This document shows positions 13,994-20,659 of a stretch of 21,347 nt of DNA, piece by piece. Position 1 is the stretch's first letter, and the number at the start of each line of letters is the position of its first letter. The stretch is from the NCBI GenBank assembly GCA_900539345.1, contig UQBS01000053.1, positions 1 to 21,347 of the forward strand, read 5' to 3'. A program made the translations under genes and the position numbers. Origin of the DNA: an uncultured Coriobacteriaceae bacterium (GTDB taxonomy: Bacteria; Actinomycetota; Coriobacteriia; Coriobacteriales; UMGS124). The notes beneath the pieces were generated by a model. It had not been told where the DNA came from, did no database searches, and was given only the letters and a program-made list of their open reading frames with translations.

Positions 13994-15580
13994 CTAGTCA
14001 GTCATGGAGAGCTTCGACATATCCTCGAAGGTGTAGATGGGCACGAGACCCGCTTCCTCCATGCCGGCAACGTTGGCGGTGGTCACGAGCAGGCGCATGT
14101 TGGAGTATACGGGATAGAACACTGCCATGTCCGCAATCTTTGCCTGAAGCTCGTTATAAATCTCCCGACGGGCGGCCTCATCGGTCTGCTGGCGGCCCTG
14201 AGCAAACAGCTCGTCAATCTCAGGGGCGTTGTAGTGCATGTAGTTGTAGGGGCCCGTGCTGAGGAAGAGCGGCGAATACTTGTCGGGGTCGATGCCCATG
14301 ATGTAGCCACCGTAGTACAGGTCGTACTCGTTGTCGGGGTTCTTCATGGCCTGGGTCTCGGCCGTGGCGTCCATGCCGTAGAGCTCGACGTTGATGCCAG
14401 CCTCGGCTGCCTGTTCCTGAATCATGACGGCGGCGATGGCCTGCAGCGAGTCGTCGGCAGAGTAGGCGAACTTGAGAGTGGGGTTGGAGACGCCGGCCTC
14501 GGCAAGAAGCTGCTTGGCCTTCTCGACATCGCGATCATATTTCTCAACGTCTTCAGTGACCCAGGAGTTTGCCGGCGGCAGGAACGTGTAGGCCAGCGCG
14601 TAGTAGTCCTCGGAGAGCACGGCCGCGTCGGCGATAGCCTTCTTGTCAAGCGAGAAGAAGAAGGCCTTGCGCACCTTCTCGTCGGTGACGCGCTTGGCGT
14701 TCATGCAGAAGTAGGAGACGCGGTTCTCGCTGTAGGGCGTCACGGTGAGGTTGTTGGCCTCGGGGTTGAGCTGCTCGACCTGGGCAGGGGTGCCGATCCA
14801 GGCGTTGACCTGGCCAGTCTGGATGGCGGTCATGCCGGTGTTCTCGTTGGTGACGATCTGGAACACAACGTTGGGGATGTTGGGCGTGCCGCCGAAGTAG
14901 CTCTCGTTGGCGCTGAAGGAGAGGTACTGGCCGATCTGGTACTCGTTGAGCTTGTAGGGGCCGGTGCCGATGCCCAGGCCGTTGACGTCGTTGTTCTCGA
15001 AGTCGGTGACGCCCTCGTAGATATGCTTGGGCATCATGAACTTCTCGCCCGACAGGGCCTCGAGGCCGGCGGGGTTCAGGAACGGGAAGGTGAACGTGAC
15101 CGTGTAATCGTCGACCTTCTGGATGTCGACCACGCCGTCATCGCCGTAGTTGAGGTCGGAATAGCCGTTGGCAACCTCGGTGTCGCGCATGGTCTCATAG
15201 GAGAACACGACGTCGTCAGCCGTGAAGGGCTCGCCATCGTTCCAGGTAACATCCTGGCGCAGGTGGGCGGTGTAGGTGAGACCGTCCTCGGAAACCTCGT
15301 GGGACTCGGCGAGGAAGTACTTGACGCCGTCGTTGGTGATGTCCCACAGGGGCGAGTAGACGAGCTTGAGGGTCATGAGGCCAAAACGGTCGGAGGTGGT
15401 AACGGGGTTGGGAGAGACGCTCGGGTCGCCGGCGATGGCGTAGACGAACGTGTCGGAGGCTGCATGTGCAACAGCGGGCATGCCGAACTGCGCCAGGATG
15501 GCGCTGGCGGAGATGGCTGCACCGGCGGCAACAAAGCTGCGGCGGGAAAGGCCCTGGGAGAAGATCGAGGTGTCGGCCAT
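13994..15580 (-). CDS. Peptide ABC importer substrate-binding protein (family 5)
   Basis: The extracellular receptor of the importer, 528 residues, family SBP_bac_5 (OppA/DppA/nickel-binding type). The N-terminus reads SRRSFVAAG with consecutive arginines at 13-14, a hydrophobic stretch, and an AHA-AS cleavage site near residue 40, so export is probably by the Tat route. There is no lipobox cysteine, which is unusual for a Gram-positive binding protein that must stay at the cell surface. Family landmarks include LVYSPLWDI, LRQDVTWNDGEPFTADDVVF and GTGPYKLNEY. The ATG at 15580 has GGAG seven bases upstream; a TTG four codons earlier overlaps that site. Substrate could be oligo- or dipeptides; the family also includes nickel and other ligands. 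First gene of the importer operon. Confidence 0.92.
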   Translation of the reverse strand: MADTSIFSQGLSRRSFVAAGAAISASAILAQFGMPAVAHAASDTFVYAIAGDPSVSPNPVTTSDRFGLMTLKLVYSPLWDITNDGVKYFLAESHEVSEDGLTYTAHLRQDVTWNDGEPFTADDVVFSYETMRDTEVANGYSDLNYGDDGVVDIQKVDDYTVTFTFPFLNPAGLEALSGEKFMMPKHIYEGVTDFENNDVNGLGIGTGPYKLNEYQIGQYLSFSANESYFGGTPNIPNVVFQIVTNENTGMTAIQTGQVNAWIGTPAQVEQLNPEANNLTVTPYSENRVSYFCMNAKRVTDEKVRKAFFFSLDKKAIADAAVLSEDYYALAYTFLPPANSWVTEDVEKYDRDVEKAKQLLAEAGVSNPTLKFAYSADDSLQAIAAVMIQEQAAEAGINVELYGMDATAETQAMKNPDNEYDLYYGGYIMGIDPDKYSPLFLSTGPYNYMHYNAPEIDELFAQGRQQTDEAARREIYNELQAKIADMAVFYPVYSNMRLLVTTANVAGMEEAGLVPIYTFEDMSKLSMTD

Positions 15581-15658
15581 GATATGCTCCAATCAATGGA
15601 TGCGGCGCGCGCTGTGCGGCTTGATTTGCCGAAGCGCTTGGCGTCGCGGGTTGGGCAA

Positions 15659-15687
15659 ACTATGCAACGAAACCGGGTTTGTGTCAA
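15659..15687 (-). promoter_or_regulatory. Promoter of the peptide importer operon
   Basis: On the minus strand a perfect TTGACA -35 (15682-15687) is followed 17 bases later by CATAGT (15659-15664), four of six matches. Transcription would start near 15652, giving a leader of about 72 bases before the binding-protein ATG. Confidence 0.6.
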
Positions 15688-15721
15688 TTACCCTTTAACA
15701 TACTATGTTTAAAGGGTAATT
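15686..15721. promoter_or_regulatory. 36-bp near-perfect palindrome at the importer promoter
   Basis: AATTACCCTTTAACATA and its reverse complement, with one extra T in the right arm, flank a single C. The outer end overlaps the perfect -35 by two bases. The AT-rich, highly symmetric form and its position suggest an operator for a dimeric or tetrameric regulator; no T run supports a terminator. Confidence 0.6.
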
Positions 15722-15764
15722 TCTCCATATAGCTGTAGGCAGCTGCAGGTTCGCGGGCATCTTG

Positions 15765-15812
15765 CCTGGTAGCGGCGTTGTAGCTTTCTTAAAGCTTAAT
15801 GCCGCCACCAGG
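15765..15812. other. 48-base inverted repeat between desulfidase and importer
   Basis: CCTGGT/ACCAGG, then GCGGC/GCCGC, then GTTG paired with TAAT through wobbles, then AGCTTT/AAAGCT around a CTT loop, interrupted by an A/C mismatch and a single bulged T. It could end the desulfidase transcript, although no T run follows on either strand, or be a structured RNA element. Apart from this hairpin, the palindrome, the promoter and the tail repeats, the 358 bases from 15581 to 15938 hold no gene I can see. Confidence 0.6.
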
Positions 15813-15861
15813 ACGCCTCGGCATGGGCAATCGTCAAGCGGAGCTGACGGGCAGACAAACG

Positions 15862-15977
15862 GACGAGCAGCGCGCAGCCGGGACGCGTCCTGGCGATCGG
15901 TGAGCACGCATGTAACTGGGGTGCGTCGTGCCGATCAGTTAGCAGCACATGCAGCTGGGGCGCGTCTTGCCGATCAT
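15862..15977 (-). repeat. Triplicated tail of the desulfidase gene
   Basis: The last 13 codons of the gene including the stop (15939-15977) are followed by a 39-base copy in frame (15900-15938) and a third, shifted by one base (about 15862-15900). The peptides are IGKTRPSCMCC, IGTTHPSYMRA and, in the shifted frame, IARTRPGCALL. Identity to the gene end is about 83% and 73% over 30 bases. Confidence 0.75.
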
Positions 15978-17249
15978 GATGTTGAGGATCTCGACGTCGG
16001 TGGAGGCCATGCCCACGCGGCCCACGTAGCCCATCGAGGCGATGGAGGACTCCACGTCCTCGCCCACTAGGCCGTCACCGGCGCAGAAGTCCTCACCGAG
16101 CATCGCCATGGTATGGCCGAGCATGGCGGCGTCCACCGCGCTCGAGATCTTGGCCGCGCAGCTCGCCTTGGCGCCGTCGCACATGATGCCGCCCACGTTG
16201 GCGATCGTATTGACGACCGTGGAGCCCACCTGGGCATCGGTACCGCCGGCCAGGTAGGTCACCGCCGCGCCCGCGCCGGCCGCAGCGCACACCACGCCGC
16301 AGAAGGCCGAGAGGCTGCCGATGTAGCGCTTGAGGTGAAGCGCCGTGAGGTTCGAGATGCACAGGGCGCGCAGGAGCTGCTCGCGGGTGGCATGAACCGA
16401 GGCGGCGTACTCGATGACGGGCAGCGACACCGTCATGCCCTGGTTGCCCGAACCCGAGTTGATGACGACGGGCAGGGAGCAGCCGCCCATGCGCGCATCA
16501 GACCCCGCAGCCGCGCGGGCGCGCATGCGCGTCGTGACGTCGGCCGGGTGCATGGCGAGAATCGTGCGGCCGATCTCGCTTCCCCAGTGGCCGCGCAGGC
16601 CCTCTTCGGACACGGCGGTGTTGCAATCGATTTGGCGCTCAAGCAGGGGCTTCACGCGCTCAAGATCGATCTCGCGGGCAAACGCGCAGATGTTGGCTAT
16701 GGAAAGACGGCGGTAGACTTCCTGGTTGTAGGCATCGTCACCCTCGTCGTGGGTGTCGCGCTGAATCGTCTCGCCGTCGCGAGTGACGTCGACGACGTTG
16801 GTGTGGCGGTCGCGCAGCGTGACCGAGGCGGTGTGGCCCGCGCCCGACACCTCCACGACGATGAAGAGGTTCGGCACGCCCTCGACAAGTTCGACCTCGC
16901 AGAAACCTTGTGCGATGAGGGCCTGGGCACGCTCGACAACCTCGGGCGTCACCGACTGGAGGACCTCGAGCTCACGGTCGGCGTCGCCACCGAGAAGACC
17001 GAGCACGGCCGCCACCTCGACGCCCTTGAGGCCGCCCGAGTTGGGCACGACAACGCTCTTGACGTTCTTGATGATGTTGCCGCTGCAGCGCACGACCATG
17101 TGCTCGACGGGCTCGCCGAGCGTGCGACCGGCAAGTGCCGCACCATAAGCCAGGGCGATGGGCTCGGTGCAGCCCAGCGCGCACACGAGCTCTTTGCCGA
17201 GCAGCTCAACGAACAGGGACGTGGTCTTCTCATCGGACGACTCGGCCAT
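15939..17249 (-). CDS. L-cysteine desulfidase / L-serine dehydratase-like (CyuA/UPF0597 family)
   Basis: A 436-residue cytosolic FeS enzyme of the CyuA (YhaM)/CdsB group, which breaks L-cysteine down to pyruvate, ammonia and sulfide. The LGCTEPIALAYGAA motif holds the conserved C27. Candidate cluster ligands are C317 (SAFCGVVC), C357 (IMCDGAK) and C364 (KASCAAK). The glycine-rich MGGCSLPVVINSGSGNQG segment is at 254-271. Full length is normal apart from a short TRPSCMCC tail, which is beyond the usual end of the family and lies in a triplicated sequence. The ATG has GGGAG seven bases upstream. The importer operon lies 359 bases downstream on the same strand, separated by its own promoter. An L-serine dehydratase activity is the alternative, since both families share the cluster chemistry. 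A TATAGT box at 17334-17339 has no good -35. Confidence 0.88.
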   Translation of the reverse strand: MAESSDEKTTSLFVELLGKELVCALGCTEPIALAYGAALAGRTLGEPVEHMVVRCSGNIIKNVKSVVVPNSGGLKGVEVAAVLGLLGGDADRELEVLQSVTPEVVERAQALIAQGFCEVELVEGVPNLFIVVEVSGAGHTASVTLRDRHTNVVDVTRDGETIQRDTHDEGDDAYNQEVYRRLSIANICAFAREIDLERVKPLLERQIDCNTAVSEEGLRGHWGSEIGRTILAMHPADVTTRMRARAAAGSDARMGGCSLPVVINSGSGNQGMTVSLPVIEYAASVHATREQLLRALCISNLTALHLKRYIGSLSAFCGVVCAAAGAGAAVTYLAGGTDAQVGSTVVNTIANVGGIMCDGAKASCAAKISSAVDAAMLGHTMAMLGEDFCAGDGLVGEDVESSIASMGYVGRVGMASTDVEILNIMIGKTRPSCMCC

Positions 17250-17364
17250 ACGGGTGCTCCCTCTATATTCAAACCATACCTCAGGGTTGAAGAAATCCCA
17301 TCATCTACCTGGGTATTTGCTTTCAGACACCATACTATATAGCAAGAGAGGCACCCCGCGCTAA

Positions 17365-18054
17365 CTAGTGGAGCAACTCACTCCACGATTTAATAATGAC
17401 GCCCGCTTGCGCCTGGATTTCGTCCGTTGGCTGCGTGGCTTGGCCGTTGACATGGCCCGCGCAGGCCATACCGGCCGACTGCGCCGTGCGAATGGCCGTG
17501 AGGTGATCCTCGAAGACGACGCACTCGTGCGGCTCGACGCCCAGACGGCGTGCGGCCTCCAAGAAGATGTCGGGATGCTCCTTGGTGTGATGCGCAACCT
17601 CGCAGCCGTGCACGCGCGTGTCGAACAGGCCCGCCATGGGCACGCGCGGCTCCATGGAGGAGACGACCTGGGGATCGTTGGTCGTGGCGATGGCCGTGAG
17701 GATGCCACGCTGCTTGAGGGCACGCACGTATTCAAGGGCGTCGGGGAACATCTGCACGTCGTGGGTGTAGTGCTCGCGGCCCATGCGGTTCCACTCGTCG
17801 CAAATCTCCTGCGGCGACTCTGCCAGGCCATATGCCTCAACCGTGTAGCGAGCGCCGTCCTCAAAACCAAGCAGCGCAAGCGTCTCAGCATACTCCGGGC
17901 TGTAGGCGAGACCGCGGGCGGCAAAGAAATCGCGGTCCACCTGCGCCCACACGTCACAAGAATCGGCCAGTGTGCCATCGAAGTCGAAGATGGCCGCGCG
18001 GAAGGCAAACGAGGAGGGGCGGAGCTGGTCGAGACAGACACGTTGAGCTGTCAT
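17365..18054 (-). CDS. HAD-family hydrolase (beta-phosphoglucomutase-like)
   Basis: A 229-residue HAD superfamily IA phosphatase or phosphomutase. Motif I is FDFDGTLADS with D24 and D26, motif II TAIATTND with T122/T123, motif III K156 in HHTKEHPDIF and motif IV VFEDHLTAI with E180 and D181. A helical cap sits between motifs I and II (about 33-100), as in subfamily IA. The cofactor is magnesium; the substrate may be a sugar phosphate, phosphoglycolate or a nucleotide and cannot be read from sequence. The frame opens to 18399, but the ATG at 18054 is where family similarity begins; its Shine-Dalgarno is weak. The gene ends 115 bases before the desulfidase gene on the same strand and is divergent from the Fic gene. 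Confidence 0.87.
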   Translation of the reverse strand: MTAQRVCLDQLRPSSFAFRAAIFDFDGTLADSCDVWAQVDRDFFAARGLAYSPEYAETLALLGFEDGARYTVEAYGLAESPQEICDEWNRMGREHYTHDVQMFPDALEYVRALKQRGILTAIATTNDPQVVSSMEPRVPMAGLFDTRVHGCEVAHHTKEHPDIFLEAARRLGVEPHECVVFEDHLTAIRTAQSAGMACAGHVNGQATQPTDEIQAQAGVIIKSWSELLH

Positions 18055-18117
18055 GAGGTCGTGTTCGCTTTCGGTAGAGGCGGGAAGTGGCGAGGCCGGA
18101 GGGGCTAGCGAGACAAT

Positions 18118-18215
18118 ATGGCAGCCGATGGGGGCCGGAGCAAGGTCAGAGCGCACAACCGCATGGCGGCCGATGGGAGTCTCAAGGCAAGACTGTATGG
18201 TAGCCGATGAAGGCG
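18118..18215. repeat. Three short direct repeats upstream of the HAD gene
   Basis: ATGGCAGCCGATGGGGGC at 18118, ATGGCGGCCGATGGGAGT at 18163 and ATGGTAGCCGATGAAGGC at 18197 share the pattern ATGGYRGCCGATGRRGG. They are spaced 45 and 34 bases apart. On the minus strand all three can be read as I-G-x-H-x-V peptides (IGCHIV, IGRHAV, IGYHTV), the third in a different frame. Confidence 0.55.
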
Positions 18216-18339
18216 GAGGAGTGCATCGAGCACGGCGGATGCCCCAAAGGGCCGCCCTGCTTTTGGAGACACGACCCTCTCGCCCGTGCACAGCGCCTGC
18301 TTGTCCAACCTGCTGAAAAATCGCTAACATACCGTAAAT

Positions 18340-18356
18340 TAAGGCGCTTTGCCTTA
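18340..18356. promoter_or_regulatory. Inverted repeat upstream of the Fic gene
   Basis: TAAGGC and GCCTTA flank a GCTTT loop, just downstream of a possible -10 box. It could be an operator or a leader hairpin; there is no T run. Confidence 0.35.
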
Positions 18357-18413
18357 CCCGAATGCACGATATCAACCAGGCTTTGCAGGGCACCAACAAA
18401 AGGAGCAGTCCAC

Positions 18414-18920
18414 ATGGGAACGAACGCGTTTACCGACGTCCTCGACGAATACCAGGACGCCTTCGAGCTGCTCGACGCGTACGACCGCGAGGCCATCCCC
18501 CGCCCAGCCGGCACGCCCAGCACCTATGTTCTGGGCTACGAGGAATGCATGGAGCTCGTCGAGCAGATGCGGGCTCGCTTCAGCTCCGATTTGTTCGGCC
18601 GCGAGAAAGACGAGTCGTTCCGCAGCAGCATCGCGGCCATCTACCAGTCGTTTTCCGGCCAGGACATCTACCCTTCCGTGCAGGAGAAGGCCGCCAGCCT
18701 GTTGTATCTCGTCATCAAGAACCACTCGTTCCTCGACGGAAACAAGCGCATTGGGTGCGCGCTGTTCCTCTACTTCCTCGACCGCAACGGCCTTCTGACC
18801 GATGGGCGCACAGCACGACTTTCCAGCGGCATGCTTGTCGCCATGGCCCTCATGATCGCCGAGTCGCGCCCCGAGGAGAAGGAGACGATGGTCTCGTTGG
18901 TGATGAACTTCCTAGATTGA
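18414..18920 (+). CDS. Fic/Doc-domain protein
   Basis: A 168-residue protein with a C-terminal Fic domain, the fold that transfers AMP or another phosphate-containing group to hydroxyls of target proteins. The active-site motif reads HSFLDGNKRIG (104-114), with H104, D108 and the GNKR loop intact and serine in place of the usual proline after the histidine. The surrounding SIAAIYQSFSGQDIYPSVQEKAASLL and the LMIAESRPEEKETMVSLVMN end match Fic domains often found fused to RhuM-like proteins; here the domain stands alone. The first 65 residues are an acidic helical region. AAGGAG lies eight bases before the ATG. No clear antitoxin-like gene precedes it on the same strand. It overlaps the convergent gene by nine bases at the 3' ends. 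Confidence 0.87.
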   Translation: MGTNAFTDVLDEYQDAFELLDAYDREAIPRPAGTPSTYVLGYEECMELVEQMRARFSSDLFGREKDESFRSSIAAIYQSFSGQDIYPSVQEKAASLLYLVIKNHSFLDGNKRIGCALFLYFLDRNGLLTDGRTARLSSGMLVAMALMIAESRPEEKETMVSLVMNFLD

Positions 18921-19181
18921 GCCCTGCTGCAATTCGCCGGGAAACACTATCTCATACCCGCCGTCGGGAAGCCATTTCAACTCGCCTTCGTAGCCCTCAT
19001 CGGTGTGATGCAGCCAGTAGTCATAGAGAGGACCATCCGCTGGCGTGATGGGCGGCAGGCTCTCGAACCATTCCAGCTGCCGCTCGATGTACTCCTCATA
19101 TTGGGACATCGTCAGTGTTACCCCATTATCAAACGTTATGGTCGGCTCCTCGGGCTCCGGGCCATGTGCAGGGCTAGCCAT
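18912..19181 (-). CDS. Unrecognised 89-residue acidic protein
   Basis: No family recognised. The product is acidic, starts MASPAHGPEPEEPTITFDNG, and has a helix with YEEYIERQLEWFESLPP and a C-terminal segment GELKWLPDGGYEIVFPGEL that looks like a beta hairpin. The ATG at 19181 has GGAGG eight bases upstream and overlaps the end of the 481-residue gene by eight bases, so both are translated from one message. The frame is open to 19277, but that part is inside the neighbour. Its 3' end overlaps the convergent Fic gene by nine bases. It could be a partner of the larger protein or of the Fic protein; no evidence decides. Confidence 0.65.
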   Translation of the reverse strand: MASPAHGPEPEEPTITFDNGVTLTMSQYEEYIERQLEWFESLPPITPADGPLYDYWLHHTDEGYEGELKWLPDGGYEIVFPGELQQGSI

Positions 19182-20619
19182 TTGCCTCTCCTCCATCCCC
19201 GCCGTCGGTGAACCGCGCGTTCCACAGGGCGTCGCGAGCGCACTCGGCCTGCCGCTGCGCCGAGCCGATACGTGCATATCGCTCTATTGGCTTTGCGCAG
19301 CGCAGAGGGTTGTTCACGCTGCAGTACGGATCGAAGTGTCGCAGGTAACCGAGGAGGTCACCCGTCTGGAACTCCGTCGTCCCCGGGAAGCCGTCCGTCT
19401 CGAACGGCCGGCCGGGCTTCAGCGGCACCCACCAGTTCCAGTCATCCTCTGGCAGCTCCGCGTTCGCAAGCGCCTCGCGAGCGCCGGCTATGAACCCCTC
19501 GATGGTGAACGGCTCATTGTCCTCGTCGTCCACAGGGGCGTGCTCCCTTTTGGAGAATGCCTCGAGAGCGGCAAGTGCCGCTTCGGCATCGCGCCCGTTC
19601 AACGCGGCCAACACGTTCTTCGCAATGCCTGCCAGGATGCGCTCCTCATCGGTCCCCCGGATATGCCGCTCGTGAAAGCCCGTCCCCATCCACTCCGCCT
19701 GCACGGTGATGCGGTCGCACAGCTCCCAGTGGTCGTCCCACAGCTTGCCGGCGATATCGCCCCAGCGCAGCAGCTCATCCGCCAGATCAAACCCATCCTC
19801 ACCGATGGCCTGATGCAACGACATGGCAAAGTACACGGCCGTCTCCGCACGGTCGGGGTTCCAACCCTGCTCGTGCACGAGCCGGTGGTACGAGAGGCAC
19901 TCGTTGGCACGGTCGCGGTGGTCGAGCGTCTCGGTGTTGGCCATGGTGGCAGCGACGTCGTTGACATCGATACGCCCGGCGCGCATGAGCGGCGCAAGCT
20001 CGTCCCACACGCGCCAGACCTCGTCCTTGTCATAGCGCATGACCGAATACGGCACGCACGATACGTATGCGCGCACCTCGGCCAGGCTCTGCAACGCACC
20101 CGGTTGAGGCCAAGGCCCCTCTGGATAGTCGCCCCACCACACCTTCAGAAGGTCCTCGGACGTGAGGTCGTCTTCCAGCCTCAGCCTCCCCTGGCGCAGG
20201 GTGACGATATGGCACGCGCCGTTCCCGGCGGCAGCGCCTTCCCGTGGCTCCAGCACAACATAGGAAGACGCGCGCTCGTAATAGAAGCGCTGCTCATCGG
20301 TCAACTCGTCGAGCGCCTCGTCAATCTCAAGCTGCGCCCGCTCTATGGCCGACTCCAGCGGCTCCCGCACGTACCCGTCGTCATCTGCAAGCAGCCTGGG
20401 AAAGTCAAGCACCCGAGACAGCCGCTCGATACGCCCGGGGTCCTCCTTTCCCACGATACGCTCGCCGGGAGAGCGTCGCGGCCCATACATCCCATGGTCA
20501 GTCGGGCAATGCTCAAAGAGACCCTCCACCCGATGGTACGCGTCCACCATCCTCTCCACCGAGACCGGCCCCTCGTACCAGTCATTCGGGAACCGGATTT
20601 TGATGTCGTCATCGTTCAT
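19174..20619 (-). CDS. Unrecognised 481-residue acidic protein
   Basis: A large acidic protein I cannot assign. It starts MNDDDIKIRFPNDWYEGPVS, has no signal peptide or membrane segment, and is rich in Trp, Asp and Glu with helical stretches. Landmarks are AIERAQLEIDEALDELTDEQ (about 90-109), SYHRLVHEQGWNPDRAETAV (about 242-261), LADELLRWGDIAGKLWDDHW (about 278-297) and a C-terminal LLGYLRHFDPYCSVNNPLRC. No catalytic motif stands out. AAAGG lies about eight bases before the ATG. It overlaps the 89-residue gene by eight bases and starts 40 bases after the AAA ATPase gene, so the three probably form one operon. It may be a cytosolic partner or substrate handler of the ATPase, but this is inference. 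Confidence 0.75.
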   Translation of the reverse strand: MNDDDIKIRFPNDWYEGPVSVERMVDAYHRVEGLFEHCPTDHGMYGPRRSPGERIVGKEDPGRIERLSRVLDFPRLLADDDGYVREPLESAIERAQLEIDEALDELTDEQRFYYERASSYVVLEPREGAAAGNGACHIVTLRQGRLRLEDDLTSEDLLKVWWGDYPEGPWPQPGALQSLAEVRAYVSCVPYSVMRYDKDEVWRVWDELAPLMRAGRIDVNDVAATMANTETLDHRDRANECLSYHRLVHEQGWNPDRAETAVYFAMSLHQAIGEDGFDLADELLRWGDIAGKLWDDHWELCDRITVQAEWMGTGFHERHIRGTDEERILAGIAKNVLAALNGRDAEAALAALEAFSKREHAPVDDEDNEPFTIEGFIAGAREALANAELPEDDWNWWVPLKPGRPFETDGFPGTTEFQTGDLLGYLRHFDPYCSVNNPLRCAKPIERYARIGSAQRQAECARDALWNARFTDGGDGGEANG

Positions 20620-20659
20620 TGCAACGCCTTTCGTTGGCTGTAGTCATGTGCATTGCCAA

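Larger units (their letters stand above)
18055..18413. other. 359-base divergent intergenic region
   Basis: This region separates the HAD and Fic genes. It holds three direct repeats (18118-18215), a weak Fic promoter candidate (TTGTCC at 18301-18306, 18-base spacer, TAACAT at 18325-18330) and a TAAGGC/GCCTTA hairpin. No complete gene is seen; long frames across it lack ribosome sites. Confidence 0.5.

Noticed and set aside
13814..15712. Plus-strand frame of 632 codons opposite the binding-protein gene
   Set aside because: Shadow of the binding-protein gene; its Gly/Val/His repeats come from the antisense of Asp/Ala-rich coding sequence.
15686..15721. Palindrome as an intrinsic terminator of the desulfidase gene
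   Set aside because: The stem is AT-rich and no T run follows on the minus strand; instead a perfect -35 hexamer begins at its edge.
19045..20643. Plus-strand frame of 532 codons opposite the 481-residue gene
   Set aside because: No ribosome site; the minus frame has a Shine-Dalgarno, coupling to neighbours and a more natural amino-acid composition.
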